Source of the DNA: Pseudomonas sp. UMAB-08
GTDB taxonomy: Bacteria > Pseudomonadota > Gammaproteobacteria > Pseudomonadales > Pseudomonadaceae
Length of the DNA: 64,000 nucleotides
Direction of reading: 5' to 3'
Assembly: GCF_900095225.1 (NCBI RefSeq)
Contig: NZ_LT607432.1
Coordinates: 1-64,000, forward strand
The translations under genes and the position numbers were made by a program. Shown in pieces: positions 1 to 8,441 of the stretch. Numbering within the stretch: the first letter of the stretch is position 1; every line of letters starts with the position of its first letter. The notes beneath the pieces were generated by a model that did not search any database, was not told where the DNA came from, and worked only from the letters and a program-made list of their open reading frames with translations.

Positions 1-71
1 CCACTTCAATTTAGGTGGACACCATCGCCTTTGGCTCTGGGGTCAGGAAGATGTGTTGGCCGGACGCATAC
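1..71. other. Foreign sequence joined to the azoR 5' end (possible insertion-element terminus)
   Basis: These bases lie just past the point where the azoreductase reading frame loses similarity. They encode nothing recognisable and hold a short inverted motif (CCACTTCAATTTAGGTGG at 1-18, imperfect). This fits the non-coding end of an insertion sequence, with the transposase beyond position 1, but no transposase or clear terminal repeat is visible, so the assignment is an inference. Confidence 0.3.
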
Positions 72-116
72 GTCTTGCTGGCGGGCGCTGCTTTCAATGA
101 TCAGTACGCGGGACAT
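6..116 (-). pseudogene. azoR: 5' remnant of an FMN-dependent NADH-azoreductase gene, broken after codon 15
   Basis: The minus strand has a good ribosome site (GGAGG, 9 nt before the ATG at 116) and begins MSRVLIIESSARQQD, the flavodoxin-fold start of AzoR/AcpD enzymes, which reduce azo dyes and quinones with NAD(P)H and FMN. After codon 15 all similarity stops; the frame runs through 21 unrelated residues to a TGA at 6-8. A normal AzoR is about 200 residues. The next genes (small exported protein, divergent LysR, hydrolase, cyclophilin, ABC exporter) follow the order I remember around PA3223 (azoR3) in P. aeruginosa, so an intact azoR is expected here. I infer disruption by an insertion or rearrangement whose other side lies outside the window. 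Confidence 0.7.
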
Positions 117-282
117 AGGATGTTGCCTCCATCTAAGAGTGTCTTGAATCGATGGAGTTGAGGTTAGACAGGAACGTATCGATTAAAAAGCGTAAAAATC
201 TGCTACAAACCATCTAATAAATTGTTTTATCGAAAACGGGGCACTATTCTCGTTTGAGAGCGAATCCGCCCCGCCCCGTCAT

Positions 283-597
283 TTATTTAGGCTCGCAGGT
301 CAGCTTGATCCGCAGCTTGATGATGCTGCGACTGAACTTGGCGGAGACGTCCACGCTCTTTTTTGCAAGAACGCTGACCCGCCGGGTACGCGGGGCTTCA
401 GGGCCATTGCTGAACACCACCACACACTGAGCATCAACGGTGCCGTAGTTGTTCAGCGTGATGGCGCCCATGTCGTAGTCGGTATCGTGGCTGGTGTAGT
501 CGATCTGAACACCGGTGTATTCCTTTTCCACGTCAATCGGATACGCGAACGCACTGACGGGCAACAACGCCAACAACACACAACAGAATTTTTTCAT
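283..597 (-). CDS. Small exported protein of unknown function (PA3224-like)
   Basis: This is a 104-residue protein. Residues 1-19 form a Sec signal peptide (MKKFCCVLLALLPVSAFA), with predicted cleavage before YPIDVEKEY, so the mature protein is about 85 residues and periplasmic. It has two cysteines in the mature part (QCVVVF and the C-terminal LTCEPK) that could form a disulphide, and a basic C-terminal half. The start at 597 is chosen because the signal peptide begins there; the longer open frame upstream overlaps the divergent LysR gene. I recall homologues misnamed 3-phosphoglycerate kinase, which this sequence does not resemble. It sits between the LysR gene and the broken azoR, facing the same way as azoR, and may share that promoter region. 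Function unknown. Confidence 0.8.
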   Translation of the reverse strand: MKKFCCVLLALLPVSAFAYPIDVEKEYTGVQIDYTSHDTDYDMGAITLNNYGTVDAQCVVVFSNGPEAPRTRRVSVLAKKSVDVSAKFSRSIIKLRIKLTCEPK

Positions 598-645
598 TCG
601 GCAGTCTCCAATTTGGAGTGCCAGCTTAGACAAGAGGAGCGAGTG

Positions 646-1569
646 ATGAAAGCGCCCCGCGTGACCCTGGATCAATGGCGGACACTCCAAGCGGTGGTCG
701 ACCACGGTGGCTTCGCCCAAGCGGCCGAAGCGTTGCACCGCTCGCAGTCTTCCGTGAGCTACACCGTGGCCCGGATGCAGGACCAGCTTGGCGTGCCGCT
801 ATTGCGTATCGACGGGCGTAAAGCGGTGTTGACCGACGCTGGCGGGGTGCTCTTGCGTCGCTCCCGGCAGTTGGTCAAGCAGGCCAGTCAACTGGAGGAC
901 CTGGCCCACCATATGGAGCAAGGCTGGGAGGCAGAGGTACGGCTGGTGGTCGATGCTGCCTACCCTAACGCGCGACTGGTGCGCGCCTTGACCGCGTTCA
1001 TGCCGCAAAGCCGTGGCTGCCGCGTGCGGTTGCGCGAGGAAGTGTTGTCCGGGGTCGAAGAAGTGCTCCTCGAGGGCGTCGCCGATCTGGCCATTAGCGG
1101 CTTCAGCATCCCAGGGTATCTGGGGACAGAAATGAGCGCCGTCGAGTTCGTCGCCGTCGCCCACCCGGAGCACCCGCTGCATCAAATGAATCGCGAGTTG
1201 AACTTCCAGGATCTGGAAAGTCAGCTGCAAGTCGTGATCCGCGACTCCGGCCGTCAACAGCCCCGCGACGTCGGCTGGCTGGGCGCTGAGCAACGCTGGA
1301 CGGTAGGCAGCCTGGCAACCGCCGCAACCTTCGTCAGCAGCGGTTTGGGCTTCGCCTGGCTGCCACGGCACGTGATCGAGCGCGAACTCCAGGAAGGCAC
1401 ACTCAAAGCCCTGCCGCTGGACCAAGGCGGCAGCCGCCATCCGGTGTTCTATCTTTACTCGAGCAAGGACAAATCGCTGGGCCCCGCGACGCAGATTCTG
1501 ATCGACCTGATCCGCACCTTCGACACGGCCCCGCTGAGCGCCGCATTTGCGGCCCCACAACAAGCCTGA
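646..1569 (+). CDS. LysR-family transcriptional regulator
   Basis: This is a 307-residue regulator. Residues 1-60 form the winged helix-turn-helix (TLDQWRTLQAVVDHGGFAQA, then SQSSVSYTVARMQ); the rest is the LysR effector-binding fold. The ATG at 646 is preceded by GAGGAG at 7 nt, which favours it over an in-frame start at 487 that would run through the divergent gene. It is transcribed away from the small exported protein and the azoR remnant, 48 bp apart, the usual arrangement of a LysR protein and its target. In the P. aeruginosa order I recall, this is PA3225 beside azoR3. Its original target may have been the now broken azoreductase. A downstream hydrolase follows after 14 nt and is probably co-transcribed. 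Confidence 0.9.
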   Translation: MKAPRVTLDQWRTLQAVVDHGGFAQAAEALHRSQSSVSYTVARMQDQLGVPLLRIDGRKAVLTDAGGVLLRRSRQLVKQASQLEDLAHHMEQGWEAEVRLVVDAAYPNARLVRALTAFMPQSRGCRVRLREEVLSGVEEVLLEGVADLAISGFSIPGYLGTEMSAVEFVAVAHPEHPLHQMNRELNFQDLESQLQVVIRDSGRQQPRDVGWLGAEQRWTVGSLATAATFVSSGLGFAWLPRHVIERELQEGTLKALPLDQGGSRHPVFYLYSSKDKSLGPATQILIDLIRTFDTAPLSAAFAAPQQA

Positions 1570-1583
1570 CAGGGAAATCGACC

Positions 1584-2384
1584 ATGGCCTTTTTTGAGCA
1601 TGACGGCTGTTCATTGCACTACGAAGAATATGGTCAGGGTTCGCCGCTGCTATTGGTGCACGGCTTGGGTTCAAGCTGCCAGGACTGGGAATACCAGATC
1701 CCGACCCTGGCCGCGCACTACCGCGTCATCGCCATGGACATGCGCGGCCACGGTCGCTCCGACAAGCCCAATGAGCGCTACAGCATTCCCGGTTTTGCCG
1801 CCGACGTCGAAGCGTTGATTGAACACTTGCAGCTGGGGCCGGTGCACCTGGTCGGGCTGTCGATGGGCGGGATGATCGGCTTTCAATTGGCGGTCGATCA
1901 CCCGACCTTGCTCAAAAGCCTGTGCATCGTGAACAGCGCGCCACAAGTCAAACTCAAAACCGCCAACGACGGTTTGCAATGGGCTAAACGCTGGGGCCTG
2001 GGGCGGCTGTTCAGCATGTCCGCCATCGGCAAGGGCCTGGGCCAGACCCTGTTCCCCAAACCCGAGCAAGCCGACCTGCGCAACAAAATCGCCGAGCGCT
2101 GGGGGCAAAACGACAAACGCGCTTATCTCGCCAGTTTCGATGCCATCGTCGGTTGGGGCGTGCAGGAAAAACTGTCACGAATCAGTTGCCCGACCCTGAT
2201 CGTCAGCGCCGATCACGATTACACCCCGGTGGCCTTGAAAGAAGCTTACGTGGGCCTGATCCGCCAGGCTCGACTGGTCGTGATCAAAGACTCCCGGCAC
2301 GCGACGCCGCTGGATCAACCTGAAGCATTCAACCGGGAACTGCTGGCATTTGTCGATGACGTTGAAGCGGCTTCAGGCCGATGA
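1584..2384 (+). CDS. Alpha/beta-fold hydrolase
   Basis: This is a 266-residue cytosolic serine hydrolase. The oxyanion motif LLVHGLGSS is near residue 25, the nucleophile elbow GLSMGG near residue 93, an acid candidate in SADHDYTP near 210, and the catalytic His in DSRHATPLD near 236. The full triad is therefore present. The family includes esterases, C-C hydrolases and 3-oxoadipate enol-lactonase-like enzymes; the substrate cannot be read from sequence. It starts 14 nt after the LysR stop with AGGGA before the ATG, so the two genes likely form one transcript. This corresponds to PA3226 in the order I recall. Confidence 0.88.
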   Translation: MAFFEHDGCSLHYEEYGQGSPLLLVHGLGSSCQDWEYQIPTLAAHYRVIAMDMRGHGRSDKPNERYSIPGFAADVEALIEHLQLGPVHLVGLSMGGMIGFQLAVDHPTLLKSLCIVNSAPQVKLKTANDGLQWAKRWGLGRLFSMSAIGKGLGQTLFPKPEQADLRNKIAERWGQNDKRAYLASFDAIVGWGVQEKLSRISCPTLIVSADHDYTPVALKEAYVGLIRQARLVVIKDSRHATPLDQPEAFNRELLAFVDDVEAASGR

Positions 2385-2408
2385 ATGAATCGTAGGGGGC
2401 ACCTCCAT

Positions 2409-2448
2409 CCGGGCGCTATCCGTTCGGACAGTGCGCCCGGCACTGTCC
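2409..2448 (+). other. Two overlapping, mutually exclusive hairpins upstream of ppiA
   Basis: CCGGGCGC (2409-2416) pairs with GCGCCCGG (2433-2440), and GGACAGTG (2426-2433) pairs with CACTGTCC (2441-2448). The arms overlap, so only one can form at a time. The second stem is followed by an A run, not a T run, so it is not a standard terminator on this strand. It lies between the hydrolase stop and the cyclophilin start. Confidence 0.4.
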
Positions 2449-2541
2449 AAAAAAACCCAAACGTGCTTACCTTGTGCCCTTGATCGCACCCGCATGAATT
2501 GCTTTTTTGCAGTCGAAACCACTACCCAGGATCACTGACCC

Positions 2542-3111
2542 ATGCTGAAAAAAATCGTCCTCGCCGCCTGTTCCGTGCTGTTCGCCGCCAACCTGATGGC
2601 CGCACAACCGCCCGCCAAGCCGACCCACGTCCTGCTGACCACCGACATGGGCGAGATCGTCATCGAGCTTGAAGACACCAAGGCGCCGATCAGTACCCAG
2701 AACTTCCTGGGCTATGTCGACAGCGGCTTCTACGCCAACACGATCTTTCACCGGGTCATTCCGGGCTTCATGATTCAGGGCGGTGGGTTTAATCAGTACA
2801 TGGTACAAAAACCGACCAAAGACCCGATCAAAAACGAAGCCAACAATGGCCTGCATAACGTGCGCGGCACGATCGCAATGGCGCGGACGTCGGACGTAAA
2901 CTCGGCCACTAGCCAGTTCTTCATCAACCACAAAGACAATGACATGCTCGACAACGGCGCTCGCGACTTCGGGTACGCGGTGTTCGGTAAAGTCATCAAA
3001 GGCATGGACGTGGTCGACCAGATCGCCCAGACGCCTACCGGCACCCAAAAAGGCATGCAAAACGTACCCTCAACCCCTGTGTTGATTAAGTCAGCCAAAC
3101 GTATCGACTAA
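2542..3111 (+). CDS. ppiA: Exported peptidyl-prolyl cis-trans isomerase, cyclophilin type
   Basis: This is a 189-residue protein with a Sec signal peptide (residues 1-20, MLKKIVLAACSVLFAANLMA, cleaved before AQPP) and one cyclophilin domain. The active-site segment FHRVIPGFMIQGG contains the catalytic Arg, and SQFFINHKDN carries the conserved Gln/Phe. It should act in the periplasm, speeding proline isomerisation during folding of exported proteins, as E. coli PpiA does. The size matches PpiA (about 190). The ATG at 2542 is preceded by AGGA at about 10 nt. The gene precedes the ABC exporter with a 114-nt gap, the same neighbour pair as PA3227/PA3228 in memory. Confidence 0.93.
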   Translation: MLKKIVLAACSVLFAANLMAAQPPAKPTHVLLTTDMGEIVIELEDTKAPISTQNFLGYVDSGFYANTIFHRVIPGFMIQGGGFNQYMVQKPTKDPIKNEANNGLHNVRGTIAMARTSDVNSATSQFFINHKDNDMLDNGARDFGYAVFGKVIKGMDVVDQIAQTPTGTQKGMQNVPSTPVLIKSAKRID

Positions 3112-3225
3112 GTCGATGCACATCGGGCCGCCTGCAACCGCCGTGAGCAACGTCGGAGACAGGCGGTGTGATGAGGGAAGTTTTTCACCTGCAAGGAGAG
3201 CCTGCTGCGGCGGGCGTCAGAACCA

Positions 3226-5058
3226 ATGTTCTATCGTCGTTTTGAACAACTGATCGATATTTTCCGCGACGCCCCCACTGCCGCCCCACCGAACAAAGTC
3301 CTGCCGTTTTATATCTATTACCTGCGTCAGGTGTGGCCGAGCTTCGTCGCGTTGCTGGTGGTCGGGCTGATTGGCGCCCTGATCGAAGTCGCGCTGTTCA
3401 GTTACCTGAGCCGGATCATCGACCTGGCCCAAGGCACGCCCAATGCCGATTTTTTCAGTGTGCACAGCACTGAGCTGATCTGGATGGCGGTGGTTGCGCT
3501 GGTGTTCCGACCGATCTTCGTCGGCCTGCATGACCTGCTCGTGCACCAGACCATCAGCCCCGGCATGACCAGCATGATTCGCTGGCAGAACCACAGCTAC
3601 GTGCTCAAACAGAGCCTCAATTTTTTCCAGAATGACTTCGCCGGACGCATCGCCCAGCGGATCATGCAGACCGGTAACTCGCTGCGTGATTCAGCGGTGC
3701 AGGCGGTGGACGCGTTGTGGCATGTGCTGATCTACGCTATCGGCTCACTGGTGCTGTTCGCCGAAGCCGACTGGCGCCTGATGATCCCGCTGTTGGCCTG
3801 GATCGTCTGCTACATCCTCGCCCTGTGCTACTTCGTGCCACGAGTCAAAGAACGCTCGGTGGTGTCGTCGGAGGCCCGCTCCAAGCTGATGGGGCGTATT
3901 GTCGACGGCTACACCAACATCACCACCCTCAAACTGTTCGCTCACACTAATTTCGAGCAGCAATACGCTCGGGAAGCGATCAGCGAACAGACCGAAAAAA
4001 GCCAGCTGGCCGGTCGCGTGGTCACGGCCATGGACACGGTGATCACCTCCATGAACGGGGTGTTGATCGTCAGCACCACCGGCCTGGCCCTGTGGCTGTG
4101 GACCCAATCCTCGATTTCGGTGGGCGCCATCGCCCTGGCAACCGGGCTGGCGATCCGCATCGTCAACATGTCCGGCTGGATCATGTGGGTGGTCAACGGC
4201 ATCTTCGAGAACATCGGCATGGTCCAGGACGGCCTGCAAACCATTGCTCAACCAGTCAGCGTCACCGACCGCGAGCCAGCGCCTGCATTGAAGGTCGAGC
4301 GCGGCGGTGTGAAGTTCGAGCATGTCGATTTCCACTACGGCAAAAGCAGCGGAATCATCCACGGCCTGAATCTGGACATCAAACCCGGCGAAAAAATCGG
4401 CTTGATCGGGCCGTCCGGCGCGGGCAAATCAACGTTGGTCAACCTGCTGCTGCGCCTGTATGACCTGCAAGGCGGACAGATTCTGGTCGATGGGCAGGAC
4501 ATTTCTCACGTTGCACAGGAGAGCCTGCGCGAACGCATCGGCATGATCACCCAGGACACCTCGCTGCTGCACCGCTCGATCCGTGACAACTTGCTCTATG
4601 GCAAACCCGACGCCACCGATGCCGAACTGTGGGAAGCGGTGCGCAAGGCCCGCGCCGATGAGTTTATTCCGCTGCTGTCCGACGCTGAAGGCCGCACAGG
4701 CTTCGACGCGCATGTCGGCGAGCGCGGGGTCAAGCTGTCGGGTGGTCAACGGCAGCGGATCGCTATCGCTCGCGTACTGCTCAAGGACGCGCCCATCCTG
4801 ATCATGGACGAAGCGACCTCAGCTCTGGATTCGGAGGTTGAAGCGGCGATCCAGGAAAGTCTGGAGACACTGATGCAAGGCAAAACGGTGATCGCCATCG
4901 CCCACCGGCTCTCGACCATCGCGCGCATGGACCGTCTGGTGGTCCTTGAAAAAGGCCAGATCGCCGAGAGTGGCACCCACGCTGAACTGCTGGCCCATGG
5001 CGGTCTGTATGCGCGGCTATGGCAGCATCAGACCGGTGGGTTTGTCGGGATTGATTGA
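3226..5058 (+). CDS. ABC exporter, fused membrane and ATPase domains
   Basis: This is a 610-residue half-transporter that should work as a homodimer in the inner membrane. Residues 1-330 hold the type I exporter transmembrane domain (about six helices). The ATPase follows: Walker A GPSGAGKST near 400, Q loop ITQDTS, signature LSGGQRQR near 505, Walker B ILIMDEATSALDS and the H-loop His in AIAHRLST. All catalytic parts are present. Related proteins (MsbA-like, drug or lipid exporters) do not share one substrate, so none is assigned. There is no close Shine-Dalgarno sequence before 3226; AAGGAGA lies about 25 nt upstream, so the start is somewhat uncertain. It converges with the next gene, with a 27-nt gap. 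Confidence 0.88.
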   Translation: MFYRRFEQLIDIFRDAPTAAPPNKVLPFYIYYLRQVWPSFVALLVVGLIGALIEVALFSYLSRIIDLAQGTPNADFFSVHSTELIWMAVVALVFRPIFVGLHDLLVHQTISPGMTSMIRWQNHSYVLKQSLNFFQNDFAGRIAQRIMQTGNSLRDSAVQAVDALWHVLIYAIGSLVLFAEADWRLMIPLLAWIVCYILALCYFVPRVKERSVVSSEARSKLMGRIVDGYTNITTLKLFAHTNFEQQYAREAISEQTEKSQLAGRVVTAMDTVITSMNGVLIVSTTGLALWLWTQSSISVGAIALATGLAIRIVNMSGWIMWVVNGIFENIGMVQDGLQTIAQPVSVTDREPAPALKVERGGVKFEHVDFHYGKSSGIIHGLNLDIKPGEKIGLIGPSGAGKSTLVNLLLRLYDLQGGQILVDGQDISHVAQESLRERIGMITQDTSLLHRSIRDNLLYGKPDATDAELWEAVRKARADEFIPLLSDAEGRTGFDAHVGERGVKLSGGQRQRIAIARVLLKDAPILIMDEATSALDSEVEAAIQESLETLMQGKTVIAIAHRLSTIARMDRLVVLEKGQIAESGTHAELLAHGGLYARLWQHQTGGFVGID

Positions 5059-5085
5059 AGATGGCCCGATCAGGTGCCTTAAATC

Positions 5086-6210
5086 TCAATCCTGCCGATA
5101 CGGCAACGCGGCCCGCGCCTCTTCGGCGTAGGCCAGGATGCCTTCGCGCTCCTGGTCGAGGAAATCGCTGACCGCCGCCTTCAACCCTGGATGCGCCAAG
5201 TAATGCCAGGAGTGGGTGATGACCGGTTCAAAACCCCGAATCAACTTGTGTTCGCCCTGAGCGCCGGCATCGAAACGCTGCACCCCATGGGCGATCGCGT
5301 AATCCATGCCTTGGTAAAAGCAGGTCTCGAAGTGCAACCGGTCGAACTCGGCCAGGCACCCCCAGTAGCGCCCATAGAAACTGTCGCCGCCGATCAGGCT
5401 GAACGCCATCGCCACCGGCCTTGAGCCCTGCTTGGCCAAGACCACACGAATCGCTTCAGGCATGCGCTCTGCCAGGAGGCTGAAGAACTCGCGAGTCAGG
5501 TACGGCGTTTGTCGGCGTACTGCATAGGTGTTGGCATAACAGGCATACACGAAGTCCCATTGCGCTTCGCTCAGTTGATGGCCTTCGAGCCATTCGAACT
5601 CAATGCCCTGCCCCGCCACTTGTTCGCGCTCTTTGCGCATCTGCTTACGCTTGCGCGAACTCAAGGCGTCGAGAAAGTCCTGGAAGTCGCGATAACCGCG
5701 ATTCTGCCAATGAAACTGGCAACCCAACCGCTGCAACCAACCCGGCTGTTCCGCCAGCAGGGCGTCGGCCACCGGATCGGTGAAGTTGATGTGCGCGCTC
5801 GACAGCTTTTCGATGTCGATGTAACCGGGCAGGCACGCCAACAGCTCAATCCCGGCCTCCGGGGTCGCCGACAGTAAACGCGGCCCGCTCACCGGGCTGA
5901 ACGGCACGGCGACCAACAGCTTCGGGTAATAGTCGATACCGGCGCGTTTGCAGGCATCAGCCCACGCGTGGTCAAACACGTACTCGCCATAGGAATGCCA
6001 TTTACGGTAGCTGGGCAGCGCCGCAATCAGCTGGCCGTTTTCGTAGTGCAGCAGGTGTTCTGCTCGCCAACCTGAATGTGGCCCGAGGCTGCCGCTGTCT
6101 TCCAGTGAGCTGAGAAAGGCATGGCGTAAAAAAGGCTGGGCAGTGGGCACCAAGGCGTCCCACAGCTCAGGTGCCAGCGCTGAAAGGCTGTCCAAACGTT
6201 GTAGCGGCAT
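5086..6210 (-). CDS. FemAB-like GNAT-fold acyltransferase (DUF482/PF04339 family)
   Basis: This is a 374-residue protein of the family formerly DUF482, annotated as peptidoglycan-biosynthesis or GNAT-like N-acyltransferase. Recognisable parts are the N-terminal RLDSLSALAPELWDALVP block, the SFLSSLEDSG-like block, the basic stretch SRKRKQMRKEREQVA near residue 190, and the C-terminal GVQRFDAGAQGEHKL block. Two FemAB-like GNAT halves are expected. Its substrate is unknown; family knowledge suggests transfer of an aminoacyl or acyl group. I chose the ATG at 6210 because GGGGA sits 6 nt before it; an ATG two codons earlier would leave no spacer. Cytosolic, no signal peptide. Confidence 0.82.
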   Translation of the reverse strand: MPLQRLDSLSALAPELWDALVPTAQPFLRHAFLSSLEDSGSLGPHSGWRAEHLLHYENGQLIAALPSYRKWHSYGEYVFDHAWADACKRAGIDYYPKLLVAVPFSPVSGPRLLSATPEAGIELLACLPGYIDIEKLSSAHINFTDPVADALLAEQPGWLQRLGCQFHWQNRGYRDFQDFLDALSSRKRKQMRKEREQVAGQGIEFEWLEGHQLSEAQWDFVYACYANTYAVRRQTPYLTREFFSLLAERMPEAIRVVLAKQGSRPVAMAFSLIGGDSFYGRYWGCLAEFDRLHFETCFYQGMDYAIAHGVQRFDAGAQGEHKLIRGFEPVITHSWHYLAHPGLKAAVSDFLDQEREGILAYAEEARAALPYRQD

Positions 6211-6280
6211 CAGCATTCCCCACGCGTTATCGCACACAAGCCTGGCGAGTATCGCGCATCCGCCGAGTAAGCCGAAATAA

Positions 6281-6303
6281 AAAACCCCGACGAGGCGAGG
6301 CCT
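6281..6303 (-). terminator. Probable terminator of the sigma/anti-sigma transcript
   Basis: Read on the minus strand, CCTCG...TCGGGG can form a short 5-bp stem and is followed directly by TTTTTT (plus-strand AAAAAA around 6279-6284). It lies 11 nt past the anti-sigma stop. The stem is short, so confidence is moderate. Confidence 0.45.
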
Positions 6304-6313
6304 TTGCTATGTG

Positions 6314-6553
6314 CTAATCCTTGCCGAACACCTGCTGCTCATGCGCCAGGCGCAGGGCGATCTCATCCAGATCGGCAATCGGCGGTTCGGGCATCGCCCG
6401 CAACGTGGCGCGCATCAAGCGCATTTGCTTGATGAAACGTCGGCAATTAGGGCAGAACAGCAGATGATGGCGCGCCTGAAATCGCTCACGAACGCTCAAC
6501 TGGCCGTCGAGAAAATCGCTGGATCGCGCTACCTGTTCCTTACACGTCAACAT
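6314..6553 (-). CDS. Zinc-finger (zf-HC2) anti-sigma factor, cytosolic
   Basis: This is a 79-residue protein with the zinc-binding anti-sigma signature H-x3-C-x2-C (HLLFCPNC near residues 30-37) in an anti-sigma helical domain. There is no transmembrane segment, so it should act in the cytosol, holding the sigma factor encoded just upstream. Its start codon overlaps the sigma gene end by 7 nt, so the pair is translationally coupled. The Cys pair and soluble form are typical of redox- or zinc-sensing anti-sigma factors such as ChrR/RsrA-type proteins; the signal here is unknown. This matches PA3284 in remembered order. Confidence 0.85.
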   Translation of the reverse strand: MLTCKEQVARSSDFLDGQLSVRERFQARHHLLFCPNCRRFIKQMRLMRATLRAMPEPPIADLDEIALRLAHEQQVFGKD

Positions 6554-7158
6554 TCGCCCGTCTCCTCAAAATGCTCGACGGTCGCAAACACCTTCAAGCG
6601 CGCCCGATGCAGCAGGACTCGCGCATTAGAGAGCGATATCTCCAAAAGATTACAGATCTCTTCCACTTCCAGGCCCTGTCGCTCACGCAACAGCAATACG
6701 CTGCTCTGCAATTGGGGCAAGGTGAGCAAGGTGTGTTCGAGGCATTCGCGCAATTCGTTTTCGGTCAGCAGCGCTTCGGGCGTGTCCTCATGCCAGGCGA
6801 AGGGCGCCACGCGCCAGTGCCCGTCGCTGGCAAAACGCTCATCGCCAAGGGTGCCGTGAGGCGATGGCAGGTCGTCCAGCAGCACTTCGCGGCGGTCGTG
6901 TTTGTAGCGGGTTTTTGCCGCATTGGCAGTGATGGTCAGCAACCAGGTTTTCAGGCTGGAGCGCGCCTGAAATTTTGCCAGATTGCGCACCACGGCAAGC
7001 CAGGCTTCCTGCACCACCTCATCAGCGTGACGACTGCCGGCAATGGCGTACGCCACGGCCCGCATCGCACTCTGATAGGTGCTGACCAATTCGCGATACG
7101 CCCGCTGTTCGCCAGCCAGCAGGCGTTGAATCAGTAACGCGTCGTCAGCAGCAGACAT
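6547..7158 (-). CDS. ECF-family RNA polymerase sigma factor
   Basis: This 203-residue protein has sigma region 2 at residues about 20-90 (DEVVQEAWLAVVRNLAKF is the -10 recognition/core-binding helix; SSLKTWLLTITANAAKTRYK follows) and region 4 at about 130-195 (LPQLQSSVLLLRERQGLEVE, then the helix LEISLSNARVLLHRARLKV). Region 3 is absent, as in ECF sigmas. It overlaps the downstream zf-HC2 anti-sigma gene, so the pair forms a switch. The upstream KAS III-type gene ends 6 nt before the sigma ATG and points the same way, so all three may be one transcript, an arrangement I also recall at PA3284-PA3286. Target promoters are not identifiable. Confidence 0.9.
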   Translation of the reverse strand: MSAADDALLIQRLLAGEQRAYRELVSTYQSAMRAVAYAIAGSRHADEVVQEAWLAVVRNLAKFQARSSLKTWLLTITANAAKTRYKHDRREVLLDDLPSPHGTLGDERFASDGHWRVAPFAWHEDTPEALLTENELRECLEHTLLTLPQLQSSVLLLRERQGLEVEEICNLLEISLSNARVLLHRARLKVFATVEHFEETGEC

Positions 7159-7164
7159 CGTCGA

Positions 7165-8286
7165 TCAATGCTTACGCAGGATTACGCTGCCGATTGAGTA
7201 GCCGGCACCGAACGAGCTGAGCACGCCCAGCGCGCCGCTCGGCAAGTCGTCCTGATACGTGTGCAGCGCGATCACTGAACCGGCCGAACTGGTATTGGCG
7301 TACGTGTCGAGAATCACCGGCGCTTCTTCCAGCGAGGCTTCGCGACCCAGCAGTTTCTTCACAATCAAGTGGTTCATGCTGAGGTTGGCTTGATGCAACC
7401 AGAAACGCTTGATATCGCTGACGCTCAGGTTGTTTTCCTGCAAATGGGTGCCGATCAGCTCAGCCACCATCGGGCACACGTCACGGAACACTTTGCGGCC
7501 TTCCTGCACGAACAGTTTGTCCGGGGCACCGATGCCCTCTTCCCCTGCGCGGTTGAGGAAGCCAAAGTTGTTGCGAATATTGTTGGAGAATTTGGTCAGC
7601 AGTTTGGTGCTGACAATGTCGAACTGATGCGGCGAGGTCGCGAGGTCTGCGCGCTCGATGACCACGGCCGTAGCGGCATCGCCAAAGATGAAGTGGCTGT
7701 CGCGGTCACGGAAATTCAAGTGGCCGGTGCAGATTTCCGGGCTTATGACCAATACCGCGCGGGCCTGACCCAACTGAACGGTGTTGCACGCTTGCTGGAT
7801 ACCGAACGTCGCGGACGAACAGGCAACGTTCATGTCAAAGCCGAAACCCTGAACACCCAGCGCGTCCTGAATTTCGATAGAGATCGCCGGATAAGCACGT
7901 TGCAGGTTGGAGCAGGCGACAATCACGCCGTCGATATCGGCAGCGGTTTTGCCTGCGCGTTGCAAGGCTTGTTCGGCGGCAGCGACGCCCATCTGGCAGA
8001 GGATCGACCACTCGTCATTGGAACGTTCTGGCAAACGCGGCGTCATGCGCAGCGGATCGAGTATGCCTTCCTTGTCCATGACGAAGCGGCTTTTGATGCC
8101 GGAGGCTCTTTCGATAAAAGCAGCGCTCGATTCTGTCAGCGCCTGAACGTCTCCGCGCTCAATCGCTGACGCGTTTTCGGCATTGAACAGGGCGACATAG
8201 GCATTGAAAGACTGCACCAGCTCATCGTTGGAAATGCTGTTGGCCGGGGTATACAGGCCAGTGCCACTGATGACGACGTTATACAC
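7165..8286 (-). CDS. Beta-ketoacyl-ACP synthase III-like condensing enzyme (PA3286-like)
   Basis: This 373-residue thiolase-fold enzyme has the complete KAS III triad: Cys156 (VACSSATFG), His298 (WLHQANLS) and Asn331 (YANTSSAGS). It should condense an acyl-CoA primer with malonyl-ACP. The P. aeruginosa homologue PA3286 is reported to shunt medium-chain acyl-CoA from beta-oxidation into fatty-acid synthesis; applying that here is inference from gene order and length. It is longer than FabH (about 317), with an insert at residues 25-95. The start is GTG at 8286 because GAGGAA lies 5 nt upstream and the conserved protein begins VYNVVISGTG; the open frame upstream is not conserved-looking. It is followed after 6 nt by the ECF sigma gene. 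Confidence 0.88.
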   Translation of the reverse strand: MYNVVISGTGLYTPANSISNDELVQSFNAYVALFNAENASAIERGDVQALTESSAAFIERASGIKSRFVMDKEGILDPLRMTPRLPERSNDEWSILCQMGVAAAEQALQRAGKTAADIDGVIVACSNLQRAYPAISIEIQDALGVQGFGFDMNVACSSATFGIQQACNTVQLGQARAVLVISPEICTGHLNFRDRDSHFIFGDAATAVVIERADLATSPHQFDIVSTKLLTKFSNNIRNNFGFLNRAGEEGIGAPDKLFVQEGRKVFRDVCPMVAELIGTHLQENNLSVSDIKRFWLHQANLSMNHLIVKKLLGREASLEEAPVILDTYANTSSAGSVIALHTYQDDLPSGALGVLSSFGAGYSIGSVILRKH

Positions 8287-8441
8287 GGTCGTTCCTCTCT
8301 TATTGATCGTTGCAAGCAACGACTTGCTGGGCTTGAAGATTGGCACAAACGTACCAATACGTACGGAAAGTTATCCCGTTAAGGCACGGGTTTCAGGTTG
8401 GATTACTTGGCAGGCGGGCCGATCTCCGGCACCTGGGCTGG

